A stretch of 64,000 nucleotides of DNA, taken from the NCBI RefSeq assembly GCF_001042985.1, contig NZ_JYKY01000023.1:24262-88261 (forward strand), written 5' to 3'. A program made the position numbers and the translations under genes. Numbering within the stretch: the stretch's first letter is position 1; each line of letters starts with the position of its first letter. The notes under the pieces are model-generated. The model ran no database searches, was not told the origin of the DNA, and saw only the letters and a program-made list of their open reading frames with translations. Below are positions 24,461 through 34,446 of this stretch, piece by piece. Origin of the DNA: Pseudomonas lundensis (GTDB taxonomy: Bacteria; Pseudomonadota; Gammaproteobacteria; Pseudomonadales; Pseudomonadaceae).

Positions 24461-25951
24461 ATGAATGCGCCTGCAACCACCCCCGAGCCGACCCCGGCAA
24501 AATTGAAACTGCCCTTGGGTCTGGTGATTGCTGTCCTGGTCATGGTCGGGATTTTGCTGTTGCCATTACCGCCTGACCTGCCGGTCGCCGGGCACCGCAT
24601 GCTGGCCATCCTGGCCTTCGCGGTGGTGGTCTGGATTACCGAGGCGGTGTCGTACGAAGCCAGCGCCATCATGATCACGTCGCTGATGGCTTTTTTGATC
24701 GGTATGGCGCCGATGCTGGACGACCCGTCGCGCCTCTACGGGACATCGGCCGGGATCACCATGGCCCTGACCGGGTTTTCCAATGCCGCCCTGGCCCTGG
24801 TGACCGGGGCGTTATTTATTGCCGCGGCGATGACCCACACCGGGCTGGACCGGCGCATTGCGTTGGTAACCCTGTCAAAAATAGGCACCAGTACCCGGCG
24901 AATTTTGCTCGGGGCGATTGCCGTGACCATTTTGCTGAGCCTGGTAGTGCCCAGCGCCACGGCGCGCAGCGCGTGTGTGGTGCCGATCATGATGGGGGTG
25001 ATTCTGGCGTTTGGTGTCGATAAGCGCTCCAACATTGCGGCCGGGATCATGATCGTGGTGGCGCAGGGCACCAGCATCTGGAACGTGGGCATTCAAACGG
25101 CGGCGGCGCAAAACCTGCTGACGGTCGGGTTCATGGACAAAATGCTGGGCGCACGGGTGAGTTGGATCGACTGGCTGATTGCCGGTGCGCCTTGGGCGAT
25201 CATCATGTCGGCGGTGTTGCTGTTTGTGGTGCTCAAGATGTTGCCGCCAGAAAGCGACAGCATTCCGGGTGGCAAGGAAGCTGTGGAGCAGTCGCTGATT
25301 GCGTTGGGGCCGATGACCGCGCCGCAGAAACGTCTGATGGCCGTCTCTGTAGCCTTGCTGCTGGCGTGGGCCACCGAGGGCAAGCTGCACAGTTTTGACA
25401 CCACCTCGACCACCTACGCCGGATTGGTCTTTCTGCTGTTGCCGCGCTATGGGGTGATGACCTGGAAGGATGTGCAGTCGCGCATCCCGTGGGGCACGGT
25501 GATTGTCTTCGGGGTCGGGATCAGTTTGGGGACGGCGTTGCTCACCACTCAGGCCGGTCAATGGCTGGGGGGGCAGGTGGTGCAGCATACCGGGCTGGAT
25601 CAGCTCGGGCCGCTGGGGATTTTTGCGATTCTGGGGGCGTTCCTGATTTTGATTCACCTGGGGTTCGCCAGTGCCACGGCATTGACCTCGGCATTACTGC
25701 CGATCCTGATTGCCGTGCTGCAAACCTTGCCCGGTGAGTTCAACCGTTTGGGCATGACCATGTTGCTGGGTTTTGTGGTCAGTTACGGTTTCATTCTGCC
25801 GATCAATGCGCCGCAAAACATGGTGTGTCTGGGCACGCAGACCTTCACCGCCAAGCAGTTCGCCAAAGTCGGACTGATTGTCACCGCGGTGGGGTATGTC
25901 TTGATGTTGGGCTTCGGCGCAACGTACTGGAAGTGGTTGGGCCTGATGTAG
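24461..25951 (+). CDS. SLC13/DASS-family anion permease
   Basis: A 496-residue inner-membrane carrier of the divalent-anion:sodium symporter family, with about 12 helices. The conserved SLC13 segments are VWITEAVSYEASAIMITSLMAF near residue 60 and the C-terminal SYGFILPINAPQNMVCLGT. Substrates of the family are dicarboxylates, citrate or sulfate; which applies here cannot be told. ATG at 24461 follows AAGGAGATGG. It stands alone between the tonB operon and the antiporter operon. Confidence 0.85.
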   Translation: MNAPATTPEPTPAKLKLPLGLVIAVLVMVGILLLPLPPDLPVAGHRMLAILAFAVVVWITEAVSYEASAIMITSLMAFLIGMAPMLDDPSRLYGTSAGITMALTGFSNAALALVTGALFIAAAMTHTGLDRRIALVTLSKIGTSTRRILLGAIAVTILLSLVVPSATARSACVVPIMMGVILAFGVDKRSNIAAGIMIVVAQGTSIWNVGIQTAAAQNLLTVGFMDKMLGARVSWIDWLIAGAPWAIIMSAVLLFVVLKMLPPESDSIPGGKEAVEQSLIALGPMTAPQKRLMAVSVALLLAWATEGKLHSFDTTSTTYAGLVFLLLPRYGVMTWKDVQSRIPWGTVIVFGVGISLGTALLTTQAGQWLGGQVVQHTGLDQLGPLGIFAILGAFLILIHLGFASATALTSALLPILIAVLQTLPGEFNRLGMTMLLGFVVSYGFILPINAPQNMVCLGTQTFTAKQFAKVGLIVTAVGYVLMLGFGATYWKWLGLM

Positions 25952-25980
25952 ACCCGGCGCCGGAGGATAACGCGAGGCAG

Positions 25981-26020
25981 CTACCGGCGGGCTGACCGTC
26001 GGAGCAGTCAGCCGGTGGGG
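25981..26020. terminator. Hairpin between convergent SLC13 and mnhG genes
   Basis: ACCGGCGGGCTGAC pairs with GTCAGCCGGT across a ten-base loop; no T-run. Position between convergent stops suggests a bidirectional terminator or transcript stabiliser. Confidence 0.45.
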
Positions 26021-26027
26021 GATTGCG

Positions 26028-26387
26028 TCAACTGCCGCCTTTACTGCTGACTTCTGCCGGAACGTCTTCACCCGCCATGCGCTTGCGGAACAAGGACGTG
26101 CGCGCCAGCAGCAAGGTGGTCACGGGTACAGTGATGGACAGCAAGATCGGTATCAGCCAGGCGTGTAAAACAGGGGTGGATTTAAGCGCCGAAAAATACA
26201 GGATCGAGGCCAATGCCACGCCCCAGGCGCCGAGGGTGGAGGCCAGTGCAGGCGGGTGCATGCGCTGGAAAAAGTCTTTGAGCCGCAACAGGCCGATTGC
26301 CCCACACAAGGCGAACAGGCTGCTTAGCACCAGCAGCACCGCCACTGGAACCTCGATCCACAGGGATAGCTCGCTGATGGAATTCAT
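26028..26387 (-). CDS. mnhG: Monovalent cation/H+ antiporter subunit G
   Basis: A 119-residue MnhG/ShaG/PhaG subunit with three helices and the family stretch GLLRLKDFFQRMHPPALASTLG. Last gene of the six-gene leftward Mrp-type antiporter operon; start overlaps mnhF by four bases. Confidence 0.9.
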   Translation of the reverse strand: MNSISELSLWIEVPVAVLLVLSSLFALCGAIGLLRLKDFFQRMHPPALASTLGAWGVALASILYFSALKSTPVLHAWLIPILLSITVPVTTLLLARTSLFRKRMAGEDVPAEVSSKGGS

Positions 26388-26662
26388 TCGATCACCTCAC
26401 CGCGCAACAGGAATTTGGCCAGCGCAAACGACCCGACAAAGCCAAACAGGGCAATCAGCAGCGCGCCTTCAAAATAGGTATCACTGGCATACCGAATGCC
26501 CAGTACCAACATCATCAGCATGGCCACGATGTACAGATAATCCAGCGCCAGTACCCGGTCTTGTGCAGAAGGGCCTTTGAACAGACGGATCAGGGTCAGC
26601 ACCATGGCCAGGCTGAAGATGAACAGGCTCAGCAAAATGGCGTTGGAGAGCAGTGCACTCAT
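26384..26662 (-). CDS. mnhF: Monovalent cation/H+ antiporter subunit F
   Basis: A 92-residue MnhF subunit with three helices; RLFKGPSAQDRVLALDYL is the conserved loop of the family. It overlaps both neighbours by four bases (ATGA), showing tight coupling within the Mrp complex operon. Confidence 0.9.
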   Translation of the reverse strand: MSALLSNAILLSLFIFSLAMVLTLIRLFKGPSAQDRVLALDYLYIVAMLMMLVLGIRYASDTYFEGALLIALFGFVGSFALAKFLLRGEVIE

Positions 26663-27147
26663 TCAAAGATCTCCATCAGTGGGCGTTCATAGGTGGACTT
26701 GAAGTGCTGGATGAACTGCGCTTCGTCGTCCAGATCGAACACGTGCAAGAGCAAAATGCTGCGGTCCAGTGCCAGTTCGGACCAAATGGTGCCGGGCACT
26801 ACGGTGGTAATCATCGACAGGGCCGCCAGCCCGTTGGCGTCGCGCAGATCCAGCGGGATTTTGATGAACCGTGAGCGTGGCGGTCGGCGCCCGGCGTTGA
26901 GCACGCCCCAGGCCACGGCCAGATTCGAAAGAATGACGTCACGCCCGACCAGGAAAAACAGTGTGATGATCACGCCCGGACGACGAATGCGGATGGGCAA
27001 CGGTCTTAACGGTGCCATCATCAGCGGCCCCAAAAAACCTAGCGCGGCCCCTAGCAACAGGTTCCCCGCGCTCAGTGACAGGTTGAGCAGCAACCACAAT
27101 GCCCACAAGGCCAGTGATAACCACGGCGCGGGAAACAGACGTTTCAT
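26659..27147 (-). CDS. mnhE: Monovalent cation/H+ antiporter subunit E
   Basis: A 162-residue MnhE subunit: N-terminal helices (LSLALWALWLLLNLSLSAGN), a basic loop, and the soluble C-terminal part with SMITTVVPGTIWSEL and a HVFDLDDE segment typical of subunit E. Four-base overlaps with mnhD and mnhF. Confidence 0.9.
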   Translation of the reverse strand: MKRLFPAPWLSLALWALWLLLNLSLSAGNLLLGAALGFLGPLMMAPLRPLPIRIRRPGVIITLFFLVGRDVILSNLAVAWGVLNAGRRPPRSRFIKIPLDLRDANGLAALSMITTVVPGTIWSELALDRSILLLHVFDLDDEAQFIQHFKSTYERPLMEIFE

Positions 27148-28829
27148 GGCTGCACCTTCTGCATGGCGGCTTTCGCTTCAGGACTGGGCACCGGGCGTGA
27201 GCCCATGACCGCCATGACATAGCGTTCCGGGTTGTTCAACGTATCAGCGGCCGCCTGGGTGTAACGCATCACGGGCTCAGCCTTGAAGGTCATGACAACG
27301 CAGAGCCCGAGCAATACAACAATGGGAATGCACTCATAACGGCGCAGCAGCGGAGAGGGGCGTTCCAGTGGCGTCCAGAAGCGCTGAATACCCAGTCGCG
27401 AGAAGCCGATCAGCGAAGCCAGACCGGAAAGAATCAGCAGGGCCAACAGGCACCAGGCCGCTGTGGAAACCGTAGCTTCGCTGAGGTGGCCCAGCCCCAC
27501 GGGGTTGAGCAGGGCATTGAGCAGGGTCAACTTGCCGATAAACCCTGAGAGTGGCGGCATGCCGATGATCAGCAAGGCGCAGGCGATAAAGCTCAGGCCA
27601 AGGAACGCCATGGTCCAGGGAATGATCTGGCCCACCACGGCCTTTTGTTCGTCATCCAGGTTGGTGCCACGGGGCGGGTTGAGCGACTCCATCAAGCTGG
27701 GGAGCTGCTCAACATCATCCTCAAGGAGCATTTCATTGGAGGAGCGAGAGCGCTCGATCAACTCGGCCAGCAGGAACAGCGCACTGAGGGCGAGCGTTGA
27801 GCTAATCAGATAGAACAGGGCGGCTGCGGTGAGGTTGGGTTGGGCGAACCCGACAGCCGAAAGCAAGATGCCTGCCGACACCAGAATGCTCAGGCTGGCC
27901 ATGCGTTCGAGTCGTTGAGCCGCCACGATTGCGATCGCAGCACAGACGATCGTGGCCATGCCGCCATAGATCAGCCAGTCGCTGGCAAAGTAGGCGGAAG
28001 CGCCCGCTTGGCCGGAAAACATCAGCGTCCACAGGCGCAGCACGGTGTAGATCCCGACCTTGGTCATGATCGCGAACAACGCAGCCACCGGTGCGCTTGC
28101 CGAAGAGTAGGCCGGCACCAGCCAGAAATTGAGCGGCCACATCCCGGCCTTGGCCAAAAACGCCACGGCCAGAATGGCCGCACCCGCGTGCAGCAAACCG
28201 CGGTCGGCTTCAGGTACCAGCGGGATCTTCAGGGCCAGATCAGCCATGTTCAACGTGCCGGTGACCCCGTAGATCAGCGCGGCGCCGATCAGGAACAGGG
28301 ACGATGCCAGCAGGTTGATCGAGATGTAATGCAACCCTGCTGACACCCGGGCTTTGCCCGAACCGTGGAGCATTAGCCCGTAGGACGCTGCCAGCAGCAC
28401 TTCGAAGAACACAAACAGATTGAACAGATCGGCTGTCAGAAACGCGCCGTACAACCCCATCAACTGAATCTGAAACAGTGCATGGAAACTGGCACCGGCC
28501 CGATCCCAGCGAGCCATGGCGAACAGCAAGGCGCAGCTGGCGATGATCCCGGTGAGCACCAGCATCAAGGCTGACAGGCGATCGACGACCAGCACGATGC
28601 CAAACGGCACCTGCCAGTTGCTGGGCAGGTACACACCAATGGAGGCGGGTTCGGTTTGTTGCTGTGTCCAAAGCAACAGGGTGATGGAAATGGCAAGCCC
28701 CAGCAGCGTTGAGCTCAAGTTGATGCGGGCCTTCATTGGCCGGTGTTTCTCGCCCAGCAGCAACATGCACGCGGCAGTCAGCAGCGGCAAGAGAATGGGC
28801 GCAATAATCAAATGCGGCATCAGGTTCAT
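27144..28829 (-). CDS. mnhD: Monovalent cation/H+ antiporter subunit D
   Basis: A 561-residue NuoN/NuoM-like antiporter core subunit with about 14 helices; the LFNLFVFFEVLLAASYGLM helix holds the conserved glutamate and AFLAKAGMWPLNFWL the conserved lysine of the proton-translocating path. A polar insert (about residues 370-400) precedes the last helices. Coupled to mnhC and mnhE by ATGA overlaps. Confidence 0.92.
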   Translation of the reverse strand: MNLMPHLIIAPILLPLLTAACMLLLGEKHRPMKARINLSSTLLGLAISITLLLWTQQQTEPASIGVYLPSNWQVPFGIVLVVDRLSALMLVLTGIIASCALLFAMARWDRAGASFHALFQIQLMGLYGAFLTADLFNLFVFFEVLLAASYGLMLHGSGKARVSAGLHYISINLLASSLFLIGAALIYGVTGTLNMADLALKIPLVPEADRGLLHAGAAILAVAFLAKAGMWPLNFWLVPAYSSASAPVAALFAIMTKVGIYTVLRLWTLMFSGQAGASAYFASDWLIYGGMATIVCAAIAIVAAQRLERMASLSILVSAGILLSAVGFAQPNLTAAALFYLISSTLALSALFLLAELIERSRSSNEMLLEDDVEQLPSLMESLNPPRGTNLDDEQKAVVGQIIPWTMAFLGLSFIACALLIIGMPPLSGFIGKLTLLNALLNPVGLGHLSEATVSTAAWCLLALLILSGLASLIGFSRLGIQRFWTPLERPSPLLRRYECIPIVVLLGLCVVMTFKAEPVMRYTQAAADTLNNPERYVMAVMGSRPVPSPEAKAAMQKVQP

Positions 28830-29170
28830 TCTTTAGGCTCCCGGCCATCCACGTGGTCGGTGCCGGTCAGGCCCCGTGAGGCCAGCAAGACCACCAGGAA
28901 CAGCGCGGTCATGGCAAAACTGATAACGATTGCAGTGAGCACCAGTGCCTGGGGCAGCGGGTCGGTGTAGTTGAGCAGGTCTTGCGGAACCCCGTCCTTG
29001 ATCACCGGCTCCTTGCCGATGAACAGGCTGCCCATACTGAAAATGAACAGGTTGACCCCGTAGGACAGCAGGCACAGTCCCATGACGACCTGAAACGTCC
29101 GGGGGCGCAGTACCAGCCAGGTGCCGGAGGCGGCCAATACGCCGATCGCGATCGCGATGACTTCTTCCAT
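28826..29170 (-). CDS. mnhC: Monovalent cation/H+ antiporter subunit C
   Basis: A 114-residue NuoK-like subunit with three helices (GVLAASGTWLVLRPR, LLSYGVNLFIFSMGSL, ALVLTAIVISFAMTALFLVV). Stop of mnhA and start of mnhC share one base (TGATG), and its own stop overlaps mnhD. Confidence 0.92.
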   Translation of the reverse strand: MEEVIAIAIGVLAASGTWLVLRPRTFQVVMGLCLLSYGVNLFIFSMGSLFIGKEPVIKDGVPQDLLNYTDPLPQALVLTAIVISFAMTALFLVVLLASRGLTGTDHVDGREPKE

Positions 29171-32088
29171 CAGGCGGCTCCTGTCTTGGGTTGTGCATGG
29201 GCTTGCAGGCTCGGGCGGTGGGCCCGGACTGACTGGTGCGCGAGAGCGGTCAGGATCAGCAGGGTGGCGCCGACCACCACGGCAAATACGCCGATGTCAA
29301 AAAACAGGGCGCTGGCGACGTGGATATCGCCCAGTAGCGGCAAGTTGAAATGCGCGGTGTGGGTGGTGAGGAACGGGTAACCGAAGCCGATCGCACCCAG
29401 GCCGGTGATCGTGGCGAACAACAAGCCCGTGCCCATCCAGCGCAACGGACGCAGGCTCATCTGAGCTTCCACCCACTGGGTGCCGGCAACCATGTATTGC
29501 AGGATGAACGCGACTGACATCACCAGCCCGGCGACGAAACCGCCGCCTGGCTGGTTATGGCCGCGCATGAACAGGTACATCGACACCACGAACGCAATCG
29601 GCAGCAACAAACGCACCAGGACCGCGGGCACCATCATGAAACCCAGCGCGGTGTCGCTGGCGCTGCGCGGGTTGACCAGATCGGTGACCACATCCTTGGC
29701 CAGCAAACGCTGCTGGGCGGGTAGCTCCATGCTTTCTTTGGGGGGACGGAAGCGGCGCAACAGGGCGAAAACGGTGAGCGCCACGGCCGCCAGCACGGTG
29801 ATCTCTCCCAGCGTATCGAAGCCCCGGAAGTCCACCAGCATCACATTCACCACATTGCTACCGCCGCCTTCAGGCAGTGCGCGGCTGAGGTAGAACGAAG
29901 AAATATCATTCGGGGTCTGACGGGTCAGCATCGCGTAGGACAGCAATGCCATGCCGCCGCCAACGACCGTCGACAAGAGCAAGTCACGCAGGCGCCTGAT
30001 GCGCGCCTTGCGCAATATTCTTGGCAACGGGGAGACTTCTTCGATCCGACGTGGCAGCCACCGCAGGCCGAGCAGAATCAAGACTGTGGTCACCACCTCA
30101 ACCACCAGTTGCGTCAGCGCCAGGTCCGGTGCCGAGAACCAGACGAATGTGATACAGGTCATCAGCCCGCACACGCTGACCATGGTCAGTGCGGCGAGAC
30201 GGTGATACTTGGCTTGCCAGGCGGCGCCGAGGGCGCAGGCAATTGCCATCAGCCACAGGGTGACAAACACGATCGAACCCGGGATTTTAGGACGATCCCC
30301 CCAGCTCAGGCCGCTGTAAATCATGGGAATCAAACCTGCCACCACAGCCGCCAGCACCAGCAGAAACAGCTGGCTTTGCAGGCGTTGAGTGCTGACACGG
30401 CGCTCAATGCGTCGCGCGCCTCGCATGATGACCACCACGCTGCGCTCGAAGAAGCGCTTGCCATTGAAGAAGCGGATCAGGGGCGGTAGTGGGAAACGAT
30501 TGAGCTTGAGCTGTTTGCGCAACAGGACATAGAGCACGATACCGCCCGACATGGCGATCAGGCTCATGATCATCGGTGCGTTGAGGCCATGCCAGATGGC
30601 CAGGCTGTATTCAGGCAATTGGCCACCGACGACTGGCTGGGCAGCGGCAGCGAGGAGCGGTCCAACGGTCTGGGCCGGGAAAATACCGACCATCAAACAG
30701 GTAAACACCAGTAATTCAACGGGCGCACGCATCCAGCGCGGGGGCTCATGGGGCGTGTGCGGGAGATCAGTGGCGGGCGGTCCGAAGAACACATCCACCG
30801 TGAAGCGCAGGGCATAGGCCACGCTGAAGGTCCCGGCGACGGTGGCAATCACCGGCAGTGCGATTTCTACCCATTTTGTGGAATTGATGAACACGGTTTC
30901 TGCGAAGAACATCTCTTTGGACAGGAAGCCGTTGAGCAGAGGTACACCGGCCATGGAAGCGCTGGCAACCATGGCCAGCGTCGCGGTGTAAGGCATGAGC
31001 TTGAACAGGCCGCTGAGCTTGCGTATGTCGCGGGTGCCGCTCTCGTGGTCGATGATGCCGGCTGCCATGAACAAGGAAGCTTTGAAGGTGGCATGGTTGA
31101 GAATATGAAACACGGCCGCGACCGCAGCCAGCGGGCTATTGAGGCCCAGTAGCAGTGTAATCAGGCCCAGGTGGCTGATCGTGGAGTAGGCCAGCAGGCC
31201 TTTGAGGTCGTTCTGGAACATGGCGCAATAAGCACCTAATACCAGCGTGCAGGCACCGGCCCCACTGACGATCCAGAACCATTGCTCACTGCCGGACAAC
31301 GCAGGCCATAGCCTTGCCAGCAAGAACACACCGGCCTTGACCATGGTCGCTGAGTGCAAATACGCCGACACCGGCGTGGGAGCCGCCATCGCGTGGGGAA
31401 GCCAGAAATGGAACGGGAATTGTGCGCTTTTGCTGAGCGCGCCAATCAGGATGAGAGTGAGCAAGATCGGATAGAGGCTGTGGGCGCGAATCTGGTCGCC
31501 CGCCGCCAATACGGCATCCAGATCGTAGCTGCCGACAACATGGCCGAGCAGCATGACCCCTGCCAGCAGGCACAGCCCTCCCGCGCCTGTGACCATCAAT
31601 GCCATATAAGCGCCACGGCGTGCATCCGAGCGGTGGTGCCAGTACCCAATCAGCAAAAATGAGAAGAGACTGGTGAGCTCCCAGAAAAATACGATCTGGA
31701 TCAAGTTGCCTGACAGCACCAGGCCGAGCATTGCCCCCATGAAGGCCAGGAAAAACGAGAAAAAGCGGGGGACGGGGTCTTCAGGTGACATGTAGTAGCG
31801 GGCGTACAACGACACAAGCGTACCGATGCCCAGCACCAGGATTGAAAACAGCCAGGCAAACCCATCCATGCGCAATACAAAATTCAGGCCGAGACTGGGC
31901 AGCCACATGAACTCTTCCCGAATCACACCCCCATGGGCGATTTGCGGATAGAACATAGCGACTTGAATGGTGCCTACGAGTGCAATAAGGCCGGCCAACA
32001 GTGATTCACTGTTGCGCGCGTTGTGCGGCAAAACAGCCGCCAGACAGCTGCCGATAAAGGGCAGAAGCAGTAGAACTATCAGGGACAT
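29170..32088 (-). CDS. mnhA: Monovalent cation/H+ antiporter subunit A (A-B fusion)
   Basis: A 972-residue subunit: residues 1-about 770 are the NuoL-like A subunit with the conserved FFWELTSLFSFLLIGYW and SKSAQFPFHFWLPHAMAAPTPVSAYLHSA regions; the remainder carries the MnhB domain (residues about 820-940, GHNQPGGGFVAGLVMSVAF), so A and B are fused, as in the six-gene Pha/Sha type systems. Together with subunits C-G it forms an Mrp-type Na+(K+)/H+ antiporter used in salt and alkali tolerance. First gene of the operon. Confidence 0.93.
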   Translation of the reverse strand: MSLIVLLLLPFIGSCLAAVLPHNARNSESLLAGLIALVGTIQVAMFYPQIAHGGVIREEFMWLPSLGLNFVLRMDGFAWLFSILVLGIGTLVSLYARYYMSPEDPVPRFFSFFLAFMGAMLGLVLSGNLIQIVFFWELTSLFSFLLIGYWHHRSDARRGAYMALMVTGAGGLCLLAGVMLLGHVVGSYDLDAVLAAGDQIRAHSLYPILLTLILIGALSKSAQFPFHFWLPHAMAAPTPVSAYLHSATMVKAGVFLLARLWPALSGSEQWFWIVSGAGACTLVLGAYCAMFQNDLKGLLAYSTISHLGLITLLLGLNSPLAAVAAVFHILNHATFKASLFMAAGIIDHESGTRDIRKLSGLFKLMPYTATLAMVASASMAGVPLLNGFLSKEMFFAETVFINSTKWVEIALPVIATVAGTFSVAYALRFTVDVFFGPPATDLPHTPHEPPRWMRAPVELLVFTCLMVGIFPAQTVGPLLAAAAQPVVGGQLPEYSLAIWHGLNAPMIMSLIAMSGGIVLYVLLRKQLKLNRFPLPPLIRFFNGKRFFERSVVVIMRGARRIERRVSTQRLQSQLFLLVLAAVVAGLIPMIYSGLSWGDRPKIPGSIVFVTLWLMAIACALGAAWQAKYHRLAALTMVSVCGLMTCITFVWFSAPDLALTQLVVEVVTTVLILLGLRWLPRRIEEVSPLPRILRKARIRRLRDLLLSTVVGGGMALLSYAMLTRQTPNDISSFYLSRALPEGGGSNVVNVMLVDFRGFDTLGEITVLAAVALTVFALLRRFRPPKESMELPAQQRLLAKDVVTDLVNPRSASDTALGFMMVPAVLVRLLLPIAFVVSMYLFMRGHNQPGGGFVAGLVMSVAFILQYMVAGTQWVEAQMSLRPLRWMGTGLLFATITGLGAIGFGYPFLTTHTAHFNLPLLGDIHVASALFFDIGVFAVVVGATLLILTALAHQSVRAHRPSLQAHAQPKTGAA

Positions 32089-32268
32089 AGGCTTCTAATC
32101 TGCAGGAGTTTGTGAGCGATCATACGTGGCGGGCTGGGGATCACCAACAGTCAAGCTGCCGCCGAATCCTACAAAATGTGTACAAGCTGTTTAATGGCTT
32201 GCCCGTCAGCATCCTTGTATGAGCACGCCCGGACAGGGGTGTGTGCATCTGATTTCAGCGCTGCAGAA

Positions 32269-33207
32269 TCAATCGCATGCTTTATTGCTTTGGTTCTCAT
32301 CGGGCATTTCGATGGTTTCACCTTTTGTTTTTAACTCACTCACGATCACCGCTGCAACAATCAATGCAGCCCCCAGCAGTGCAATGCCGGGCAAACGTTC
32401 GCCCGCCAGACGCCCGGCGATACCGGCCCAGACGGGTTCTCCCGCATAAATCAACGTGGCACGGGTAGGGGATACGCTTTTCTGCGCCCAGTTCATGGCG
32501 ACCTGAATGACTGCGCTGGCCATACCCAATCCGACTGCGCTTATTAAGAGCAGCCATGAAAATTCGGGGGCTGTTTCATGGGTAGGTACAGTCATCGCGA
32601 AGGCAAGCACGCAAGCAGTTGCCAATTGCACTACGGTCACTCTGCGCACGTCTACTTGACCGGCATAGGCGCTAATCAGGATGATTTCGGCAGCAATGGC
32701 GATGGCACTCATCAATGTCGCTATTTCACCGGCGCTGAAATTTAACGACGCTCCGCTGGGGCCTGAGAGCAACATCAATCCCGTAAAAGCCAACATGATG
32801 CCCAGACTGGGCATTAATCCAGGGCGGCGACCCAGCACCAACCATTGCAGCAATGGAACAAAAGGAACATAGAGTGCAGTAATAAAGGCCGACTGACTGC
32901 TGGGGATAGTCTGCAAACCAATGGTTTGCAAACCGTAGCCCAGCATGATGGCAATGCCAATGAATAATCCGGCTTTCAGTTCAAACAAGGTCATGCCGCG
33001 CAAGCTGCGGATTGAGAACAACGCAACGATGCTGGCGGCAGCGGCAAATCGCAACCCGACAAAAAACAGGGGGCCGCTTGCAGTGAGAGCATGTTGTACA
33101 AGCAAAAATGTGCCCCCCCACACGATAGTGATCAGGATCAGCACGCATTCGGCTTTACTGATGCGAGATGTCAAAGACGACAGTCTGGAAGCTTTCAATG
33201 GTGTCAC
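32269..33207 (-). CDS. DMT-family (EamA) exporter
   Basis: A 312-residue ten-helix EamA transporter; the first repeat starts CVLILITIVWGGTF and the second IATLMSAIAIAAEIILI. Members export metabolites or amino acids. I chose the GTG at 33207 (MTPLKAS) because AAGG lies in front of it; a longer frame would cover the shared promoter and overlap the divergent regulator. The next gene across, an XRE-cupin regulator, probably controls it. Confidence 0.85.
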   Translation of the reverse strand: MTPLKASRLSSLTSRISKAECVLILITIVWGGTFLLVQHALTASGPLFFVGLRFAAAASIVALFSIRSLRGMTLFELKAGLFIGIAIMLGYGLQTIGLQTIPSSQSAFITALYVPFVPLLQWLVLGRRPGLMPSLGIMLAFTGLMLLSGPSGASLNFSAGEIATLMSAIAIAAEIILISAYAGQVDVRRVTVVQLATACVLAFAMTVPTHETAPEFSWLLLISAVGLGMASAVIQVAMNWAQKSVSPTRATLIYAGEPVWAGIAGRLAGERLPGIALLGAALIVAAVIVSELKTKGETIEMPDENQSNKACD

Positions 33208-33278
33208 GACCTTGCGCGTTACAAAGGTGAGACGCACAATGCGCCAAAGCTGAGCAGTATACTGCGCAGCCCCACACA

Positions 33279-33854
33279 GTGAGCAATATAGTGCCCAAAG
33301 AAATTTCCCAGCGTGCATCGGTTCTTCAGCACGTCAGTCAAAACGTACGACGGCTGCGGCTGCTCGCACAGCTCAGTCAAAGCGCGTTGGCGGAGTCGTC
33401 CGGAGTCAGTCGTCGGATGCTGGTTGCGATAGAAGCGGGTGAAAAAAATGTCAGCCTGAGCACGCTTGATCGAGTAGCTGAAGCCCTGAATGCCGCATTC
33501 AGTGATTTGATTCAGGCCCCCGGGTCGCCGGACCCTGGACGTATTAACGAAGTGGCCTGGAGCGGCTCCGTTTCGGGTAGCAAGGCTGTGTTATTGGCCA
33601 AGGCTGCCGCGACAAAAGAGGTCGAATTGTGGGAATGGCGTTTGGAGCCGGGAGAGGAATACGTATCAGAGGCTGATGCAGAAGGATGGAGCGAACAGCT
33701 GTACATTATTGAAGGTTGCTTGACCTTGGTGCTAGATGATCAGGTGCTGCACTTTAATGCCAGTGATTTTTATACCTATGCCAGTAACAGGCCGCATAGC
33801 TATCGAAATGCAGGTGATACAGTCGTGCGTTTTATACGAAATGTAGTGATTTGA
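33279..33854 (+). CDS. XRE-family regulator with cupin domain
   Basis: A 191-residue regulator: HTH at residues about 20-75 (LSQSALAESSGVSRRMLVAIEAGEKNVSLSTLDRVAEAL) and a C-terminal cupin (ELWEWRLEPGEEYVSEADAEGWSEQLYIIEGCLTLVLDDQV) that likely binds a small effector. Start is GTG at 33279 or GTG four codons later. Divergent from the DMT exporter with a 71-base gap holding a TATACT -10-like element at 33257, a usual layout for effector-controlled export. Confidence 0.85.
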   Translation: MSNIVPKEISQRASVLQHVSQNVRRLRLLAQLSQSALAESSGVSRRMLVAIEAGEKNVSLSTLDRVAEALNAAFSDLIQAPGSPDPGRINEVAWSGSVSGSKAVLLAKAAATKEVELWEWRLEPGEEYVSEADAEGWSEQLYIIEGCLTLVLDDQVLHFNASDFYTYASNRPHSYRNAGDTVVRFIRNVVI

Positions 33855-34014
33855 GGCAGGTGGCGGGACTTACGTCCCGCCGAACCAGGCGGCTTGATAG
33901 GCAGTTGCTCGCAGCAGTGCCAGTTCATTAGGTTGTGCTGTCACAGCTGAGTATGTGCTGAATGGGGATCAGCCCGAGCTACTGCCCACTTGATGCTGCC
34001 TGGAACATTTCGGT

Positions 34015-34446
34015 TTAGCGGATGTTCTTGATGCTGCCTTTGTTGCCAGTCACGGTGACATTCACTTTTTTGAAAATGAAATAGTCTTCAACCGACACCG
34101 CATAGCGTGGTGCAACAATCAGGTCAGAGCCTGAGCTTTTAACTGCTTTGTAAGCGGCAGCGGCTTTTGTCGCAGAAACAGGATCAGGCAGGCTAAATGC
34201 AGGCGCTGGGCCGCCGTAAGTCACGCCATCGGCGAATTCACTGTCGCCACTGATTTTCAATACACCGAACAGAACGTTCGATGTGGATTGGCCTGTAATT
34301 TCGCCACCCACTTCAATTTTCGCTTTCAGGTCAGCTGTAACAGTACCGGCAATAGGAGCGTTGGGCTGGCTCACGTTATGGCTCATGCAACCGCTGGTAG
34401 CCAAAACTGCTGCGGCAATAGCCACGGGCATCCATATTTTTTTCAT
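34015..34446 (-). CDS. Small lipoprotein, unknown function
   Basis: A 143-residue protein with a lipoprotein signal peptide (VAIAAAVLATSGC; Cys20 would be lipidated). The mature part has a GGEITGQSTSNVLFGVLKISGDSEFADG region resembling the TRL-like (tRNA-associated locus) lipoproteins, and it does lie beside a tRNA gene, but I am not certain of the family. Residues SSGSDLIVAPRYAVSVEDYFIFKKV form the likely C-terminal strands. Monocistronic. Confidence 0.7.
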   Translation of the reverse strand: MKKIWMPVAIAAAVLATSGCMSHNVSQPNAPIAGTVTADLKAKIEVGGEITGQSTSNVLFGVLKISGDSEFADGVTYGGPAPAFSLPDPVSATKAAAAYKAVKSSGSDLIVAPRYAVSVEDYFIFKKVNVTVTGNKGSIKNIR